This document shows, piece by piece, positions 26,598 through 35,978 of a stretch of DNA of 64,000 nucleotides. The DNA is taken from NCBI GenBank assembly GCA_015056945.1, contig SVFH01000015.1:20995-84994 (forward strand), given 5' to 3'. Position numbers and translations under genes: made by a program. Source of the DNA: Lachnospiraceae bacterium. Its GTDB lineage: Bacteria; Bacillota; Clostridia; Lachnospirales; Lachnospiraceae. The notes below the pieces were generated by a model, which made no database searches, had not been told where the DNA came from, and was given only the letters and a program-made list of their open reading frames with translations. The first letter of the stretch is position 1. Each line of letters opens with the position of its first letter.

Positions 26598-28049
26598 CTA
26601 TTCTTTATCCGCTAAAACAGCCAGAATATATTTCCATGTTCTCTCAACAGACTTAACATCCAGACGTTCTCTTGTTGTATGAATATCAAGAATATCCGGC
26701 CCGAAAGAAATCGCATCCAATTCCGGTTTCTTTTCAAGAAGAATTCCGCATTCCAACCCTGCATGAATCACGGTTACCACAGGCTCACGGTCATATTGCT
26801 CCTTAAAAATTCTTACCATCTTATCACGAAGCGGCGAATCAGCACGATACTCCCATGCAGGATAATCTCCCGAGCGGGACACTTTACCGCCGAATGCTTT
26901 GATCAAATGCGTCAAACGTCTGGCCAGATAATCCTTGGCTGACTTTTTGCTGCTTCGAAGTGCAAACACTGCATTTATCGTATTTCCATCCGTGCTAACA
27001 ACGCCCAAATTCAAAGAAGTTTCAACAATCCCTTCCAACTCTGCACTCATTGTGATGACTCCGTCAAACACACTTGCTAACATGGCAGATACACACGCCG
27101 TTGTTTCTTTAGAAAAAGCAAGCATTCTTTCGTCGCAATTTCTTTTCTCTAAAGAAAGTTTCATCGATGCTTCCCGGTCAATAAACTCACCTCTGAGAGA
27201 TTCCTCTATTTCCGCAAAAGAAGCTCTCAGAGTTTCTTCTGCATCTTCCGGAACACAAACCAACGCCTGCGCAAATCTGGGAATTGCATTATCCTTCTCA
27301 CCGCCATTTATGGAAATAAGTCGCATGGAAACCTTATCCTGCAGTAAATCAAGACATCGACCTAACAGACAAATTGCATTTCCACGCCATTTATGAATAT
27401 CCGCTCCTGAATGTCCACCCTGAAATCCTTTCAAGGATATATTCCATACATCCCCCTGTACTTCCGTACGTTCTTCCATAAAGGCAGCTGCCACACGGGT
27501 ACCACCGGCACACCCTGCTAAAAGAATTCCTTCCTCTTCAGAATCAATATTCAAAAGACGACCTGCGGTAAACTCAGACAAATCAACACCGATTGCTCCA
27601 TCCATACCGACTTCTTCATTAACAGTGAAAAGAACTTCGATTGCCGGATGTGCAATATCATCCGCTTCCAGAATCGCCATTGCATACGCAAGCGCAATCC
27701 CGTCATCCCCGCCAAGGCTGGTACCTTTTGCCAAAAGGTACCCATCCTTAAAATCAAGCTCTAATCCGTCTTTTGCCAAATCCAGTGTACAGTCTTCTTC
27801 TTTCACCGCAACCATATCCATATGTCCCTGCAACAAAATTGCCGGAACATTTTCATAGCCTTTGGTCGCAGGCTTACGAATTAAAACATTTTTATATTCG
27901 TCCTGCTTACACCAGAGTTTTAATTCTTTGGCAAACGAATACAAATAATCGCTTATCTCATCAATGTTATAGCTTCCGTGCGGAATTTCACATAATTTAG
28001 CAAAATGACCAAAAACCGCCTTCGGCTCTAAATCCTGCATCCAGTCCAT
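26598..28049 (-). CDS. pepD: Aminoacyl-histidine dipeptidase (M20 family, PepD)
   Basis: This 483-residue M20 metallopeptidase cleaves dipeptides, classically Xaa-His. The metal ligands and catalytic residues lie in LLQGHMDMV, LGGDDGIALAYAMAIL, TVNEEVGMDGAIGV and LLNIDSEEEG; the late His is in the segment HTTRERLDVKSVERTW. The start ATG is two bases after the stop codon of the OPT transporter gene, so uptake of oligopeptides and their intracellular breakdown are translationally coupled. Confidence 0.95.
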   Translation of the reverse strand: MDWMQDLEPKAVFGHFAKLCEIPHGSYNIDEISDYLYSFAKELKLWCKQDEYKNVLIRKPATKGYENVPAILLQGHMDMVAVKEEDCTLDLAKDGLELDFKDGYLLAKGTSLGGDDGIALAYAMAILEADDIAHPAIEVLFTVNEEVGMDGAIGVDLSEFTAGRLLNIDSEEEGILLAGCAGGTRVAAAFMEERTEVQGDVWNISLKGFQGGHSGADIHKWRGNAICLLGRCLDLLQDKVSMRLISINGGEKDNAIPRFAQALVCVPEDAEETLRASFAEIEESLRGEFIDREASMKLSLEKRNCDERMLAFSKETTACVSAMLASVFDGVITMSAELEGIVETSLNLGVVSTDGNTINAVFALRSSKKSAKDYLARRLTHLIKAFGGKVSRSGDYPAWEYRADSPLRDKMVRIFKEQYDREPVVTVIHAGLECGILLEKKPELDAISFGPDILDIHTTRERLDVKSVERTWKYILAVLADKE

Positions 28050-28051
28050 TT

Positions 28052-29941
28052 TTACTCTGTCTTCTCCGTTTCTGTCTCAACTATTGCCTCAGCCTGCATA
28101 TTTTCCGTTATTTCGTCTTTCTTTTTGGAAAAAATAAAATAACACATAATCGCAATAAAGATTGCAAATGCAGCCAAAGCACCAAAATTGCCTAAATTAA
28201 TCACAGAAGAAAGCTTTATAATACTTGCAACATTCGTATCTCCAACATTGATAACTGCAAGTCCTGCCAACAGAATACCAATCAAACCTTCTCCCGCAAT
28301 CATTCCTGAAGAATAAAGAATACCCTTTTCAACTGCTGCTTCTGCCTCTTCTTTATTTTTCTTGGATTTCTCAGTAATAAAACGAAGAAGTCCGCCGCAG
28401 AAGATTGCAACGCTTAAGTGAATCGGCAAATACATTCCGACTGCAAAAGAAAGAACCGGAATTCTCATAAATTCACCCACAACTGCTATCATAGCTCCGA
28501 TTAAAATCAGGTTCCAGGGAAGATTTTCGCCCATAACACCTTCTACAACCATCTTCATCAGGGAAGCCTGTACTGCCGGAAGCTCTTCTGAACCATATCC
28601 CCATGATTTGCTTAAAAGGAATAAAATTGCTCCTATTGCAAGGGCGGATACAATTGCACCAATGACTTCACCAATCTGCTGTTTCTTAGGAGTTGCTCCA
28701 ACCAAAAATCCCGTCTTTAAATCCTGGGATGTATCGCCGGCCATTGCCGCAACAATACAGATTACGGAACCGATTACAATAGCTGCAATCATAGATTCCA
28801 TGCTGTCATTTCCGGTCAGTTTGAAAAGTACACATACTGCAATCAATGTTGCAATTGTCATACCTGAAATCGGATTGTTACTACTACCGACAGCACCTAC
28901 CATTCTTGAAGATACCGTCGCGAAGAAAAATCCAAACACAACAATAATCAAAGCACCAAATAAATTAACCGGAATAAACGGTAATAACCACATTAATACC
29001 GCTATTACGAGAATACCCACAAGAACAACCCAAATCGGAAGGTCTTCACTGTCCTTACGGAATCCTTTCATTGCCTGCGTAAAAGTTTTCACCATAAGCG
29101 GGAAGGTCTTTATCAAACTAATGATACCGGCTGCAGCAACTGCACCAGCACCGATATATCGGATATAACTTCCCCAAAGATCCCATGTTCCCATATCCGT
29201 AATAGCCTGGGTTCCGGGATAGAATACATTACTTCCGCCAAAGAATGAAATCAACGGCATCAAAACAAGCCATGACATAATACCGCCTGCCATCATCAAA
29301 GCACTTGTTTTGATATTGCAAATATATCCTACACCTAACAATGCCGGAAGAACATCAATACCAATTCCGGCCCCTTTATACTTTTTGATAGAAAAATCAA
29401 CCTCGGACGGAAAAATTTTCAAACCGTCAGCAATAAATTTATATACAGAAGCAATACCAAGCCCTGCAAATACCATTCCTGCCTGACTTCCACCTTTTTC
29501 ACCGGCTTTTAACACCTGTGCACAAGCGGTACCTTCCGGATAAATCAATTTGCCATGTTCCTGTACAATAAGTGTCTTACGCAAAGGAATCATAAACAAT
29601 ACGCCAAGAATACCACCGAACAATGCTATGCAGGCAAGCTCAACAATACTCGGCATGGAAGCCTTACCTTCCAGCGCCCACATAAATAATACAGGCATGG
29701 TAAAAATAGCCCCCGCTGCCAAAGATTCTCCCGCAGATCCGATTGTCTGCACCATATTATTTTCCAAAATGGAATTTTTCCTGAGAACCATTCTCAATAC
29801 GCCCATAGAAATAACTGCTGCGGGAATGGATGCTGAAACTGTCATTCCCACACGGAGTCCCAGATACGCATTTGCCGCACCGAACAAAACAGCCATGATA
29901 ATACCCATGACAATGGATGTAACCGTTAACTCTTTCTTCAT
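28052..29941 (-). CDS. OPT family oligopeptide transporter
   Basis: This 629-residue polytopic protein of the OPT family (bacterial branch) imports oligopeptides or metal chelates using an ion gradient. The opening TVTSIVMGIIMAVLFGAANA is followed by GLRVGMTVSASIPAAV. The conserved internal segments EHGKLIYPEGTACAQVL and ISGMTIATLIAV are typical, and many hydrophobic helices follow. The C-terminal tail is charged. It is coupled to pepD (2-base gap), which favours peptides as substrate. Confidence 0.93.
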   Translation of the reverse strand: MKKELTVTSIVMGIIMAVLFGAANAYLGLRVGMTVSASIPAAVISMGVLRMVLRKNSILENNMVQTIGSAGESLAAGAIFTMPVLFMWALEGKASMPSIVELACIALFGGILGVLFMIPLRKTLIVQEHGKLIYPEGTACAQVLKAGEKGGSQAGMVFAGLGIASVYKFIADGLKIFPSEVDFSIKKYKGAGIGIDVLPALLGVGYICNIKTSALMMAGGIMSWLVLMPLISFFGGSNVFYPGTQAITDMGTWDLWGSYIRYIGAGAVAAAGIISLIKTFPLMVKTFTQAMKGFRKDSEDLPIWVVLVGILVIAVLMWLLPFIPVNLFGALIIVVFGFFFATVSSRMVGAVGSSNNPISGMTIATLIAVCVLFKLTGNDSMESMIAAIVIGSVICIVAAMAGDTSQDLKTGFLVGATPKKQQIGEVIGAIVSALAIGAILFLLSKSWGYGSEELPAVQASLMKMVVEGVMGENLPWNLILIGAMIAVVGEFMRIPVLSFAVGMYLPIHLSVAIFCGGLLRFITEKSKKNKEEAEAAVEKGILYSSGMIAGEGLIGILLAGLAVINVGDTNVASIIKLSSVINLGNFGALAAFAIFIAIMCYFIFSKKKDEITENMQAEAIVETETEKTE

Positions 29942-30014
29942 AAATAAATCCTTTCTCTTATGCTTGCATTATTTCATACATATATTTTAAACAGTTTTAT
30001 TGGAATCATACTGT

Positions 30015-31418
30015 TTAACTTCTTTTTCTCTTTTTAGAGCCCGAATGACGCTTTGTATTTGTCTGCACCGTTGCCGTTGTCGTCTTTTTTTCTTCAGGCT
30101 GAACCTTTTGTACGGGTTCTTCCGCCACACGCTCCGCATTATTTACACGAACAGTGCTTTTTTTATTTTTGGCTAATGCGGCAAAAGGTCCCTGCTTTGC
30201 CTTTTTTTCCTCCATTTCCTGAACGGATTTCGGAAGATAATTGGTTTTCCATGCATTCCTTGCCCATGCTTTCAGCGCATTGCGCTCATTCACGCTGTCA
30301 CGTAAAAGAATGTAACCGGTCGAGAACAACGGAATGAAGAAAAGCATTCCGGCAACCCCCATCAGACTGCCGCCGATTGTAATAGCAGCTAAAATCCACA
30401 GAGAAGGAAGTCCCACCGAGTTACCTACAACATAAGGATAAATCAGATTTCCTTCAATCTGCTGCACAATCAGGAACAAAAGAATAAACCAGAGTGCAGT
30501 AATGGGATCCTGTAACAAAAAGAGAAATGCTCCGACACCGCATCCGATAAATGCTCCCACGACAGGAATCAAAGATGTAAATCCGACCAGAACTCCAACT
30601 AAAAGTGCATAGTCAAAACCGAGGATTAACATCGGAATCATAATCATAAGACCTAAAATAACGGCTTCGATACATTGTCCTGCAATGAAATTACTGAAAT
30701 TCGTTGCAAGAAGAGAAATAACTCGCATCGCATATCCATATGTTTTCTCACTTAAAAATGCACTCAAAATTCTCTTTCCCTGGTTTGCAAGCTTTTCTTT
30801 CTGTGTCAGGAGATAGATAGAGAAAATAATGGAAATCACACCATTTACCACACCGCCGCCGATTTTACCTGCAACACTGAACGTATTCTTGATAAAAGAG
30901 CCTCCGATTCCGTTAAAAAAGAAATCCGTAACTGACGAAACAACTTTTTGCCAGTCAATTTCCATCTCCATTATTTTCTGAATTTCAAGGGTTAAAGTTT
31001 CTGTTATATCCGGATATTTCTGCATCATTGCAAGAATCCATGCAAGGGATGAGTAATAGAAATCCTTAATCTGCTCCGGCAGGCTCGCTGCCGTTTCAAC
31101 AATCTGCGGCACTACAATCAAAAACAATACCGAAAGGACCAATACCAGCATAATCAGAGTCAGAATTATACTGACAGGACGTTTTACCTTTCCTGCAAAT
31201 TTTCCTTTTGCTTTTGCAAAAAGCGTATTTTCAATTTTACGCATTGGGATATTTAACACAAAAGCAATTAATCCGCCGATTAAAAACGGCTGGACAATTT
31301 GGTACAGTTCTTTCACCGCAATACATATCCAGTTAAAACGAATGACACATAAGCTTAATATTGCGACTGTCACTAATATTTTGAACCAAAATCTAAATTT
31401 TTCTTTCTCCGGATTCAT
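30015..31418 (-). CDS. AI-2E family transporter
   Basis: This 467-residue protein has the AI-2E/PerM layout: N-terminal helices (residues 12-60), a central amphipathic region, and five to six C-terminal helices containing GFTSLIPVVGAFIGCGVGAF and LYPYVVGNSVGLPSLWIL. Members export autoinducer-2 or, in some clades, exchange Na+ for H+. The last 90 residues form a charged tail ending KRHSGSKKRKRS that is longer than in typical members and probably faces the cytoplasm. The exact substrate is unknown. No luxS is in view. Confidence 0.88.
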   Translation of the reverse strand: MNPEKEKFRFWFKILVTVAILSLCVIRFNWICIAVKELYQIVQPFLIGGLIAFVLNIPMRKIENTLFAKAKGKFAGKVKRPVSIILTLIMLVLVLSVLFLIVVPQIVETAASLPEQIKDFYYSSLAWILAMMQKYPDITETLTLEIQKIMEMEIDWQKVVSSVTDFFFNGIGGSFIKNTFSVAGKIGGGVVNGVISIIFSIYLLTQKEKLANQGKRILSAFLSEKTYGYAMRVISLLATNFSNFIAGQCIEAVILGLMIMIPMLILGFDYALLVGVLVGFTSLIPVVGAFIGCGVGAFLFLLQDPITALWFILLFLIVQQIEGNLIYPYVVGNSVGLPSLWILAAITIGGSLMGVAGMLFFIPLFSTGYILLRDSVNERNALKAWARNAWKTNYLPKSVQEMEEKKAKQGPFAALAKNKKSTVRVNNAERVAEEPVQKVQPEEKKTTTATVQTNTKRHSGSKKRKRS

Positions 31419-31487
31419 AAGAATATCCTTTCCTTCTTTTGATTTTCGCAGTTATTAACAGCATAACATTTTTTTATAAAAAAGAAA

Positions 31488-31522
31488 AGAAAAAACACGT
31501 AAAACATTTGTCTTACGTGTTT
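31488..31522 (-). terminator. Terminator of infC-rpmI-rplT
   Basis: A 10-bp stem (31493-31502 with 31513-31522) is followed by TTTTTT on the minus strand, just after the rplT stop codon. Confidence 0.85.
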
Positions 31523-31540
31523 CTTAAAAACTTCTTAAAA

Positions 31541-31897
31541 TTAAGCAATTTTGCTCTTTGCAATTTCTGCAAGTGCTGTGAAACCAGCAGCATCGTTAAT
31601 TGCCATTTCAGCAAGCATCTTTCTGTTGATATCGATTTCTGCAAGCTTTAATCCATACATGAACTTACTGTAAGATAAACCGTTCATTCTGCATGCAGCA
31701 TTGATACGAGCAATCCAGAGACGTCTGAACTGACGCTTATTCTGCTTTCTGCCTGCATAAGCAGAGGTCAAAGCTCTCATTACGGACTGCTTCGCAATAC
31801 GGTACTGTTTGGATCTTGCTCCTCTGTAACCTTTTGCAAGTTTCAATACTCTGTTATGTTTTTTCTTAGCGTTTAAGCCGCCTTTAATTCTTGCCAT
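31541..31897 (-). CDS. rplT: 50S ribosomal protein L20
   Basis: This 118-residue ribosomal protein begins [20 protein letters not shown] and contains [18 protein letters not shown] and [13 protein letters not shown], all standard for L20. Besides its role in 50S assembly, L20 represses its own operon in Bacillota by binding the leader RNA, which fits the leader found upstream of infC. Third gene of infC-rpmI-rplT. Confidence 0.98.
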   Translation of the reverse strand: MARIKGGLNAKKKHNRVLKLAKGYRGARSKQYRIAKQSVMRALTSAYAGRKQNKRQFRRLWIARINAACRMNGLSYSKFMYGLKLAEIDINRKMLAEMAINDAAGFTALAEIAKSKIA

Positions 31898-31920
31898 GTT
31901 CTATCCTTCCTCTCTGCTTC

Positions 31921-32118
31921 TTAAATATACGGTAAAATCTTCTTCATATTCTTAACGTTTGTAGCATCTGTAATAGCTGACTGACGAAGATTACGTTTTC
32001 TCTTTGTAGACTTCTTTGTTAAGATATGGCTCTTATAAGCTTTGCTTCTTTTTAATTTACCAGTTCCTGTTACTTTAAAGCGCTTTGCAGCAGACTTACT
32101 TGTCTTCATTTTAGGCAT
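31921..32118 (-). CDS. rpmI: 50S ribosomal protein L35
   Basis: This 65-residue protein, [20 protein letters not shown] onward, is canonical L35. The start is the ATG at 32118, eight bases after AGGAGGAAA; an in-frame start seven codons earlier is unlikely. It lies between infC and rplT, the universal order. Confidence 0.97.
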   Translation of the reverse strand: MPKMKTSKSAAKRFKVTGTGKLKRSKAYKSHILTKKSTKRKRNLRQSAITDATNVKNMKKILPYI

Positions 32119-32162
32119 TGTAAATTTCCTCCTGATCATTGATTCTATTTTAACTGTGCATC

Positions 32163-32669
32163 CTAGCGTTTCTCAGTTAAAAACATTGTCATACTCTTAC
32201 CTTCCACTTTCGGTTCCTTCTCAATTACAGCCACATCAGCAAGTCCTGTTGCGAAATCATCAAGGATATGCTTACTGTTTGCCATATGAGCCATCTCACG
32301 GCCACGGAAACGTAACGTTACTTTAACCTTATCTCCTTTAGAAAGGAATTTGCGGGCTGAATTCATCTTTGTATTCAAATCGTTGGTATCGATATTGGGA
32401 GAAAGACGAATTTCTTTCACTTCCGTTGTTTTCTGCTTTTTCTTTGCTTCTTTGTCTCTACGGGTCTGTTCATAACGGAACTTACCGTAATCTGCAATCT
32501 TGCACACAGGAGGCTTTGCCGTCGGAGCAATCTTAATTAAATCAAGTCCCGCATCCTCTGCCAACTTCTGTGCTTCTTTGGCGGACATAATACCAAGCTG
32601 TTCGCCGTCTTCACCAATTACACGTACTTCTTTGTCTCTGATTTGTTCGTTAATAAAATAATCGCTAAT
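32163..32669 (-). CDS. infC: Translation initiation factor IF-3, probable AUU start
   Basis: IF-3 prevents premature subunit joining and proofreads the start codon. The protein is 168 residues from the proposed start: [19 protein letters not shown], then the linker [18 protein letters not shown] and the C-domain with [13 protein letters not shown]. No ATG, GTG or TTG lies at the right place. A perfect GGAGGTG is followed after seven bases by ATT (position 32669), as in E. coli infC, where AUU allows IF-3 to repress itself. In-frame codons further upstream run through the leader terminator and are non-coding. Annotation programs are likely to miscall this start. Confidence 0.92.
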   Translation of the reverse strand: MSDYFINEQIRDKEVRVIGEDGEQLGIMSAKEAQKLAEDAGLDLIKIAPTAKPPVCKIADYGKFRYEQTRRDKEAKKKQKTTEVKEIRLSPNIDTNDLNTKMNSARKFLSKGDKVKVTLRFRGREMAHMANSKHILDDFATGLADVAVIEKEPKVEGKSMTMFLTEKR

Positions 32670-32694
32670 GTTCGTGCACCTCCATGCAAAAAAT

Positions 32695-32833
32695 ACAAAA
32701 AAAAGTGAATGCACAAGCCATTCACTCACAAAGAACACACAAAAAGAACCTTTCCGTGCTATCCGTATGAACACCTGCCAGCCTCATTACCGCAGGGTGA
32801 GAGTGAAACTCTGCTTGCTTTTAAGATTAAAAC
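32695..32833 (-). ncRNA. L20-type ribosomal leader with attenuator upstream of infC
   Basis: The transcript from the promoter at 32841-32869 runs about 160 bases before infC. It contains the features of the Bacillota infC leader: GCAGAGTTTCACTCTCACCC, then GGCTGGCAGGTGTTCATACG, and finally a hairpin AGTGAATG/CATTCACT (32704-32711 with 32719-32726) followed by seven T, a terminator 30 bases ahead of the infC start. Repression by L20 is established for B. subtilis; here it is inferred. Confidence 0.75.
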
Positions 32834-32840
32834 CTTAATT

Positions 32841-32869
32841 AGATTACCACATCAAAATAATGTTGTCAA
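32841..32869 (-). promoter_or_regulatory. Promoter of infC-rpmI-rplT
   Basis: A perfect TTGACA (32864-32869) and TAATCT (32841-32846) are 17 bases apart on the minus strand. Confidence 0.7.
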
Positions 32870-32953
32870 CTACTTTTTTATGTATATTCCCACATTTTTC
32901 ATGCGGGAATATGAAGTATTCCGTTACGGAACCTTACACCTTAAGCCAAAGCA

Positions 32954-33271
32954 TTATTTAGCCTCTTTGAAAGTTCCGCAAGATGTTCCGGCACTGTTTA
33001 ATGCACCATTACCGAGAATATCAACCTTCTTAGCCTTGCACTTGTAATCTGAATTGTATTCACAATTAATTGCTTCACAGTCAATGCTGATTACGTTGCT
33101 TGGATGATTTGTTGCACTTGTGCAATTATCGTTCTTCTTCTGTGAAAAGCTTGCGCAGCAGGTTGCACCGCTTTCGCAAGCATTGGTGCCGCCTACAAGA
33201 ATATCGCCTTTACAACAGCATTTATCCTTATTGTAGACACAATTGGTTACTTTACAACATAACTCTGCCAT
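32954..33271 (-). CDS. DUF1540 Cys-rich protein (two DUF1540 units)
   Basis: This 105-residue protein has two DUF1540 units of about 45 residues, each with the Cys pattern C..TNCVYNKDKCCCKGDI..C and C..INCEYNSDYKCKAKKVDI..C. About 15 Cys in total suggest metal binding, probably zinc or another thiophilic metal. Function unknown; DUF1540 proteins are common in spore-forming clostridia. The ATG at 33271 follows AGGAGG by eight bases; a TTG two codons earlier is rejected. The start codon lies inside a long perfect inverted repeat, see the regulatory entry. It stands alone between thrS and infC. Confidence 0.85.
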   Translation of the reverse strand: MAELCCKVTNCVYNKDKCCCKGDILVGGTNACESGATCCASFSQKKNDNCTSATNHPSNVISIDCEAINCEYNSDYKCKAKKVDILGNGALNSAGTSCGTFKEAK

Positions 33272-33327
33272 AGTCAAAAACCTCCTAAATGTTTATTACA
33301 CTTGGAAGTATTTCCGACTATGGCAGA
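33264..33327 (-). promoter_or_regulatory. Inverted repeat that can sequester the DUF1540 start codon
   Basis: A perfect 12-bp inverted repeat: GACTATGGCAGA at the start codon (33264-33275 on the plus strand as its complement) pairs with TCTGCCATAGTC at 33316-33327. The 40-base loop holds the AGGAGG site and a small GGAA/TTCC stem. A possible TATAAT (33343-33348) would put the upstream arm near the 5' end of the mRNA. Confidence 0.6.
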
Positions 33328-33358
33328 TTTTATACCCACAGAATTATAATGAATGAAA

Positions 33359-35320
33359 TTATTTCTGTTCTTCTACTTCAATTTGACGAATTTCTTTGGT
33401 GCGGATTTCTTTGGTGATTTCATCAATGAATACCTGAAGCTCCTTCTGTCCTTCATCACCTGCATAACGGCTGCGTACGGATACCTTGCCTTCTTCCTGT
33501 TCATTCTGTCCTACTACAAGCATATAAGGAACTTTGGCAAGTCTGGTCTCACGAATCTTGTAACCAATCTTCTCGGAGCGGTTATCCATTGTTGCAAGAA
33601 TTCCGTTCTTCTTCAATTCTTTCAAAACATCATTTGCATAATCAGCATATTTCTCAGAAATCGGGAGGACACGTACCTGCTCAGGACACAACCATGTCGG
33701 GAACTTACCTGCATACTTCTCTGTTAACCATGCAAGTGTTCTTTCATAACATCCCATAGATGTTCTGTGAATGATATAAGGACGAATCTTATCTCCGTTC
33801 TGATCAATATAATACATATCGAACTGCTCGGAAAGAAGTGCATCCCACTGTACGGTAATCATGGTATCTTCCTTACCGTATACGTTCTTAGTGTTAATAT
33901 CAACCTTCGGTCCGTAGAATGCAGCTTCGCCGACATCTTCGGTAAAGGGAATCTCTAACTCATTTAAAATATCACGGATATGCTGCTCTGTTTCTTCCCA
34001 AACCTCCGGTGCGCCGATATATTTCTCGCTGTTATCAGGATCCCATTTGGAAAGGTGATAGGTAACATCCTCTTCTACACCAAGAGTTGTAAGGCAGTGC
34101 TTTGCAAGCGCAAGGCAGTTCTTAAACTCTTCTACCATCTGGTCCGGTCTTACAATCAGGTGACCTTCTGAAATGGTAAACTGACGCACACGGGTAAGAC
34201 CGTGCATTTCACCGGAATCTTCGTTTCTGAACAGTGTAGACGTCTCACCATAACGAATCGGCAGATCACGATAGGATTTCTGGCTTGCTTTGTAAACAAA
34301 ATACTGGAACGGGCAGGTCATGGGACGAAGTGCGAATACTTCTTTATCCTTCTCCTCATCTCCCATTACAAACATACCTTCTTTGTAATGATCCCAGTGT
34401 CCTGAAATCTTATACAAATCACTCTTTGCCATAAGCGGAGTTTTGGTACGTACATAACCCCACTCATTATCCTCCAAATCTTCAATCCAACGCTGCATGG
34501 TCTGGATCATCTTCGCGCCCTTTGGCATCAGAAGAGGAAGTCCCTGACCGATAACATCAACCGTTGTGAAAAGTTCCATCTCACGACCTATTTTATTATG
34601 GTCTCTGTTCTTAATATCTTCCAAATATGCAAGGTACTCTTCTAATTCTTCCTTCTTTGCAAAAGCAGTTGCATAAATTCTCTGCAACATCGCATTGTCG
34701 GATTTACCTCTCCAGTAAGCACCGGAGGATGAAATCAGCTTATATGCCTTGATATTCTTTGTGCTCATAAGATGAGGGCCTGCACATAAATCAACAAACT
34801 CACCCTGGCTGTAGAAAGAAATCTCTGCATCTTCGGGTAAATCTCTGATTAATTCCACTTTGTAAGGCTCATTTCTTTCTTCCATGAACTTAATTGCCTC
34901 ATCGCGGCCCAAAGTAAAACGCTCAAGTGCCTTGCCTTCTTTAATAATCTTCTTCATTTCTGCTTCGATTTTATCCAAGTCATCTCTGGAAAAAGCAGCG
35001 TGGTCAAAATCATAATAAAAACCATTATCAATGGAAGGTCCGATGGTAAGCTTTGCTTCCGGGAACAATCTTTTAACTGCTTCTGCCATAACATGTGCAG
35101 CCGTATGGCGATACACAGCAAGACCTTTCGGGTCTGCAGCAGTTAAAATATTAAGTTCACAATCCGCATCAATCACGGTTCTTAAATCCTTCACTTCGCC
35201 GTTTACTTCAGCGGCACAGGCAACACGTGCGAGTCCTTCACTGATATCTTTGGCGATATCAATAATCGCCATTTGTCCCGCATATTCTTTGGAACTTCCG
35301 TCTTTCAATGTAATAATCAT
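33359..35320 (-). CDS. thrS: Threonyl-tRNA synthetase
   Basis: This 653-residue class II synthetase charges tRNA-Thr. It has the N-terminal TGS domain (MIITLKDGSSKEYAGQMAI), the editing domain with HTAAHVMAEAVKRLFP and the class II motif 2 FRNEDSGEMHGLTRVRQFT, with the zinc ligand Cys in RPMTCPFQY. The C-terminal anticodon-binding domain ends the protein. The ATG follows GAGAGGA by eight bases. Unlike many Firmicute thrS genes, no T-box is visible in the 90-base gap upstream. Confidence 0.98.
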   Translation of the reverse strand: MIITLKDGSSKEYAGQMAIIDIAKDISEGLARVACAAEVNGEVKDLRTVIDADCELNILTAADPKGLAVYRHTAAHVMAEAVKRLFPEAKLTIGPSIDNGFYYDFDHAAFSRDDLDKIEAEMKKIIKEGKALERFTLGRDEAIKFMEERNEPYKVELIRDLPEDAEISFYSQGEFVDLCAGPHLMSTKNIKAYKLISSSGAYWRGKSDNAMLQRIYATAFAKKEELEEYLAYLEDIKNRDHNKIGREMELFTTVDVIGQGLPLLMPKGAKMIQTMQRWIEDLEDNEWGYVRTKTPLMAKSDLYKISGHWDHYKEGMFVMGDEEKDKEVFALRPMTCPFQYFVYKASQKSYRDLPIRYGETSTLFRNEDSGEMHGLTRVRQFTISEGHLIVRPDQMVEEFKNCLALAKHCLTTLGVEEDVTYHLSKWDPDNSEKYIGAPEVWEETEQHIRDILNELEIPFTEDVGEAAFYGPKVDINTKNVYGKEDTMITVQWDALLSEQFDMYYIDQNGDKIRPYIIHRTSMGCYERTLAWLTEKYAGKFPTWLCPEQVRVLPISEKYADYANDVLKELKKNGILATMDNRSEKIGYKIRETRLAKVPYMLVVGQNEQEEGKVSVRSRYAGDEGQKELQVFIDEITKEIRTKEIRQIEVEEQK

Positions 35321-35412
35321 AATATCTATCCTCTCATTTCTAACTTATATTTCCTCTGTTAATCCAAAAGACTTCTGTTAATCTTACGGTCTTTCCCGAT
35401 TCCCAAACGTCC

Positions 35413-35862
35413 CTATGCGTCTATAAGATACTGCTCTACCAATTCAGCTGCACATCTTACATATTTTGCACACGGTCTTGAACCATAATATTGTGTAGTA
35501 CGCTCCGACGGTACGGCACTCTTCTCACGTGCGGCAATCCCCAGCAACTCGCGGCAAATCATACTACCGTTTCGTTCTGCAAAGGCATCACACATAGTGC
35601 GGACCGTCTCATAAGTTCGTCCCTGCGCCTGTTTATCAACAGGATCCGTATTGCCCTCTTTCAAGCCTTCCAAAAGTGCCATCGCACTGACTGCCCCGCA
35701 CATTTCACGCATTCTTCCGACACCTGCGCCCATAGGGCTCGCCAGCTTCAATGCATCTTCTTCGGACATTCCGAACAAATCCGCATAAGTGGCAAATACT
35801 GCTTGCGCACAATTATATCCTGTTTCAAATCTGTGGACAGCCGACTCTACTCTGCTCTCCAT
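35413..35862 (-). CDS. C_GCAxxG_C_C family protein
   Basis: This 149-residue protein carries the family pattern: FETGYNCAQAVFATYADLFG, then GAGVGRMREMCGAVSAMALLEG, then later Cys residues (FAERNGSMICRELLG and CAKYVRCAAEL). Family members are redox- or metal-associated, with no established activity. It is 90 bases upstream of thrS on the same strand. I cannot assign a function. Confidence 0.85.
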   Translation of the reverse strand: MESRVESAVHRFETGYNCAQAVFATYADLFGMSEEDALKLASPMGAGVGRMREMCGAVSAMALLEGLKEGNTDPVDKQAQGRTYETVRTMCDAFAERNGSMICRELLGIAAREKSAVPSERTTQYYGSRPCAKYVRCAAELVEQYLIDA

Positions 35863-35978
35863 CCAATCACCACGTTTCTTTTCTTACATTGCGTGCTTTC
35901 CGGCAAAATGCCTCCTTCAAACACAAGCATCATTTTAGCCCTTTTCACAGCATTCGTCAAGTTTGGATACAGCAAAAA

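Noticed and set aside
28608..29168. Plus-strand open frame of 186 codons opposite the OPT transporter
   Set aside because: It is the complement of a hydrophobic coding region; no start signals and no recognisable protein.
32670..32774. Upstream extension of IF-3 with a hydrophobic stretch that looks like a membrane segment
   Set aside because: It is the translated leader terminator and T run; IF-3 starts at the ATT after GGAGGTG.
32880..32912. Hairpin ATATTCCC/GGGAATAT downstream of the DUF1540 gene as a terminator
   Set aside because: The stem is good, but no T run follows on the minus strand, so termination is not supported.
35321..35412. T-box ahead of thrS
   Set aside because: No GGTACC-type T-box core is present and the gap is about 90 bases.
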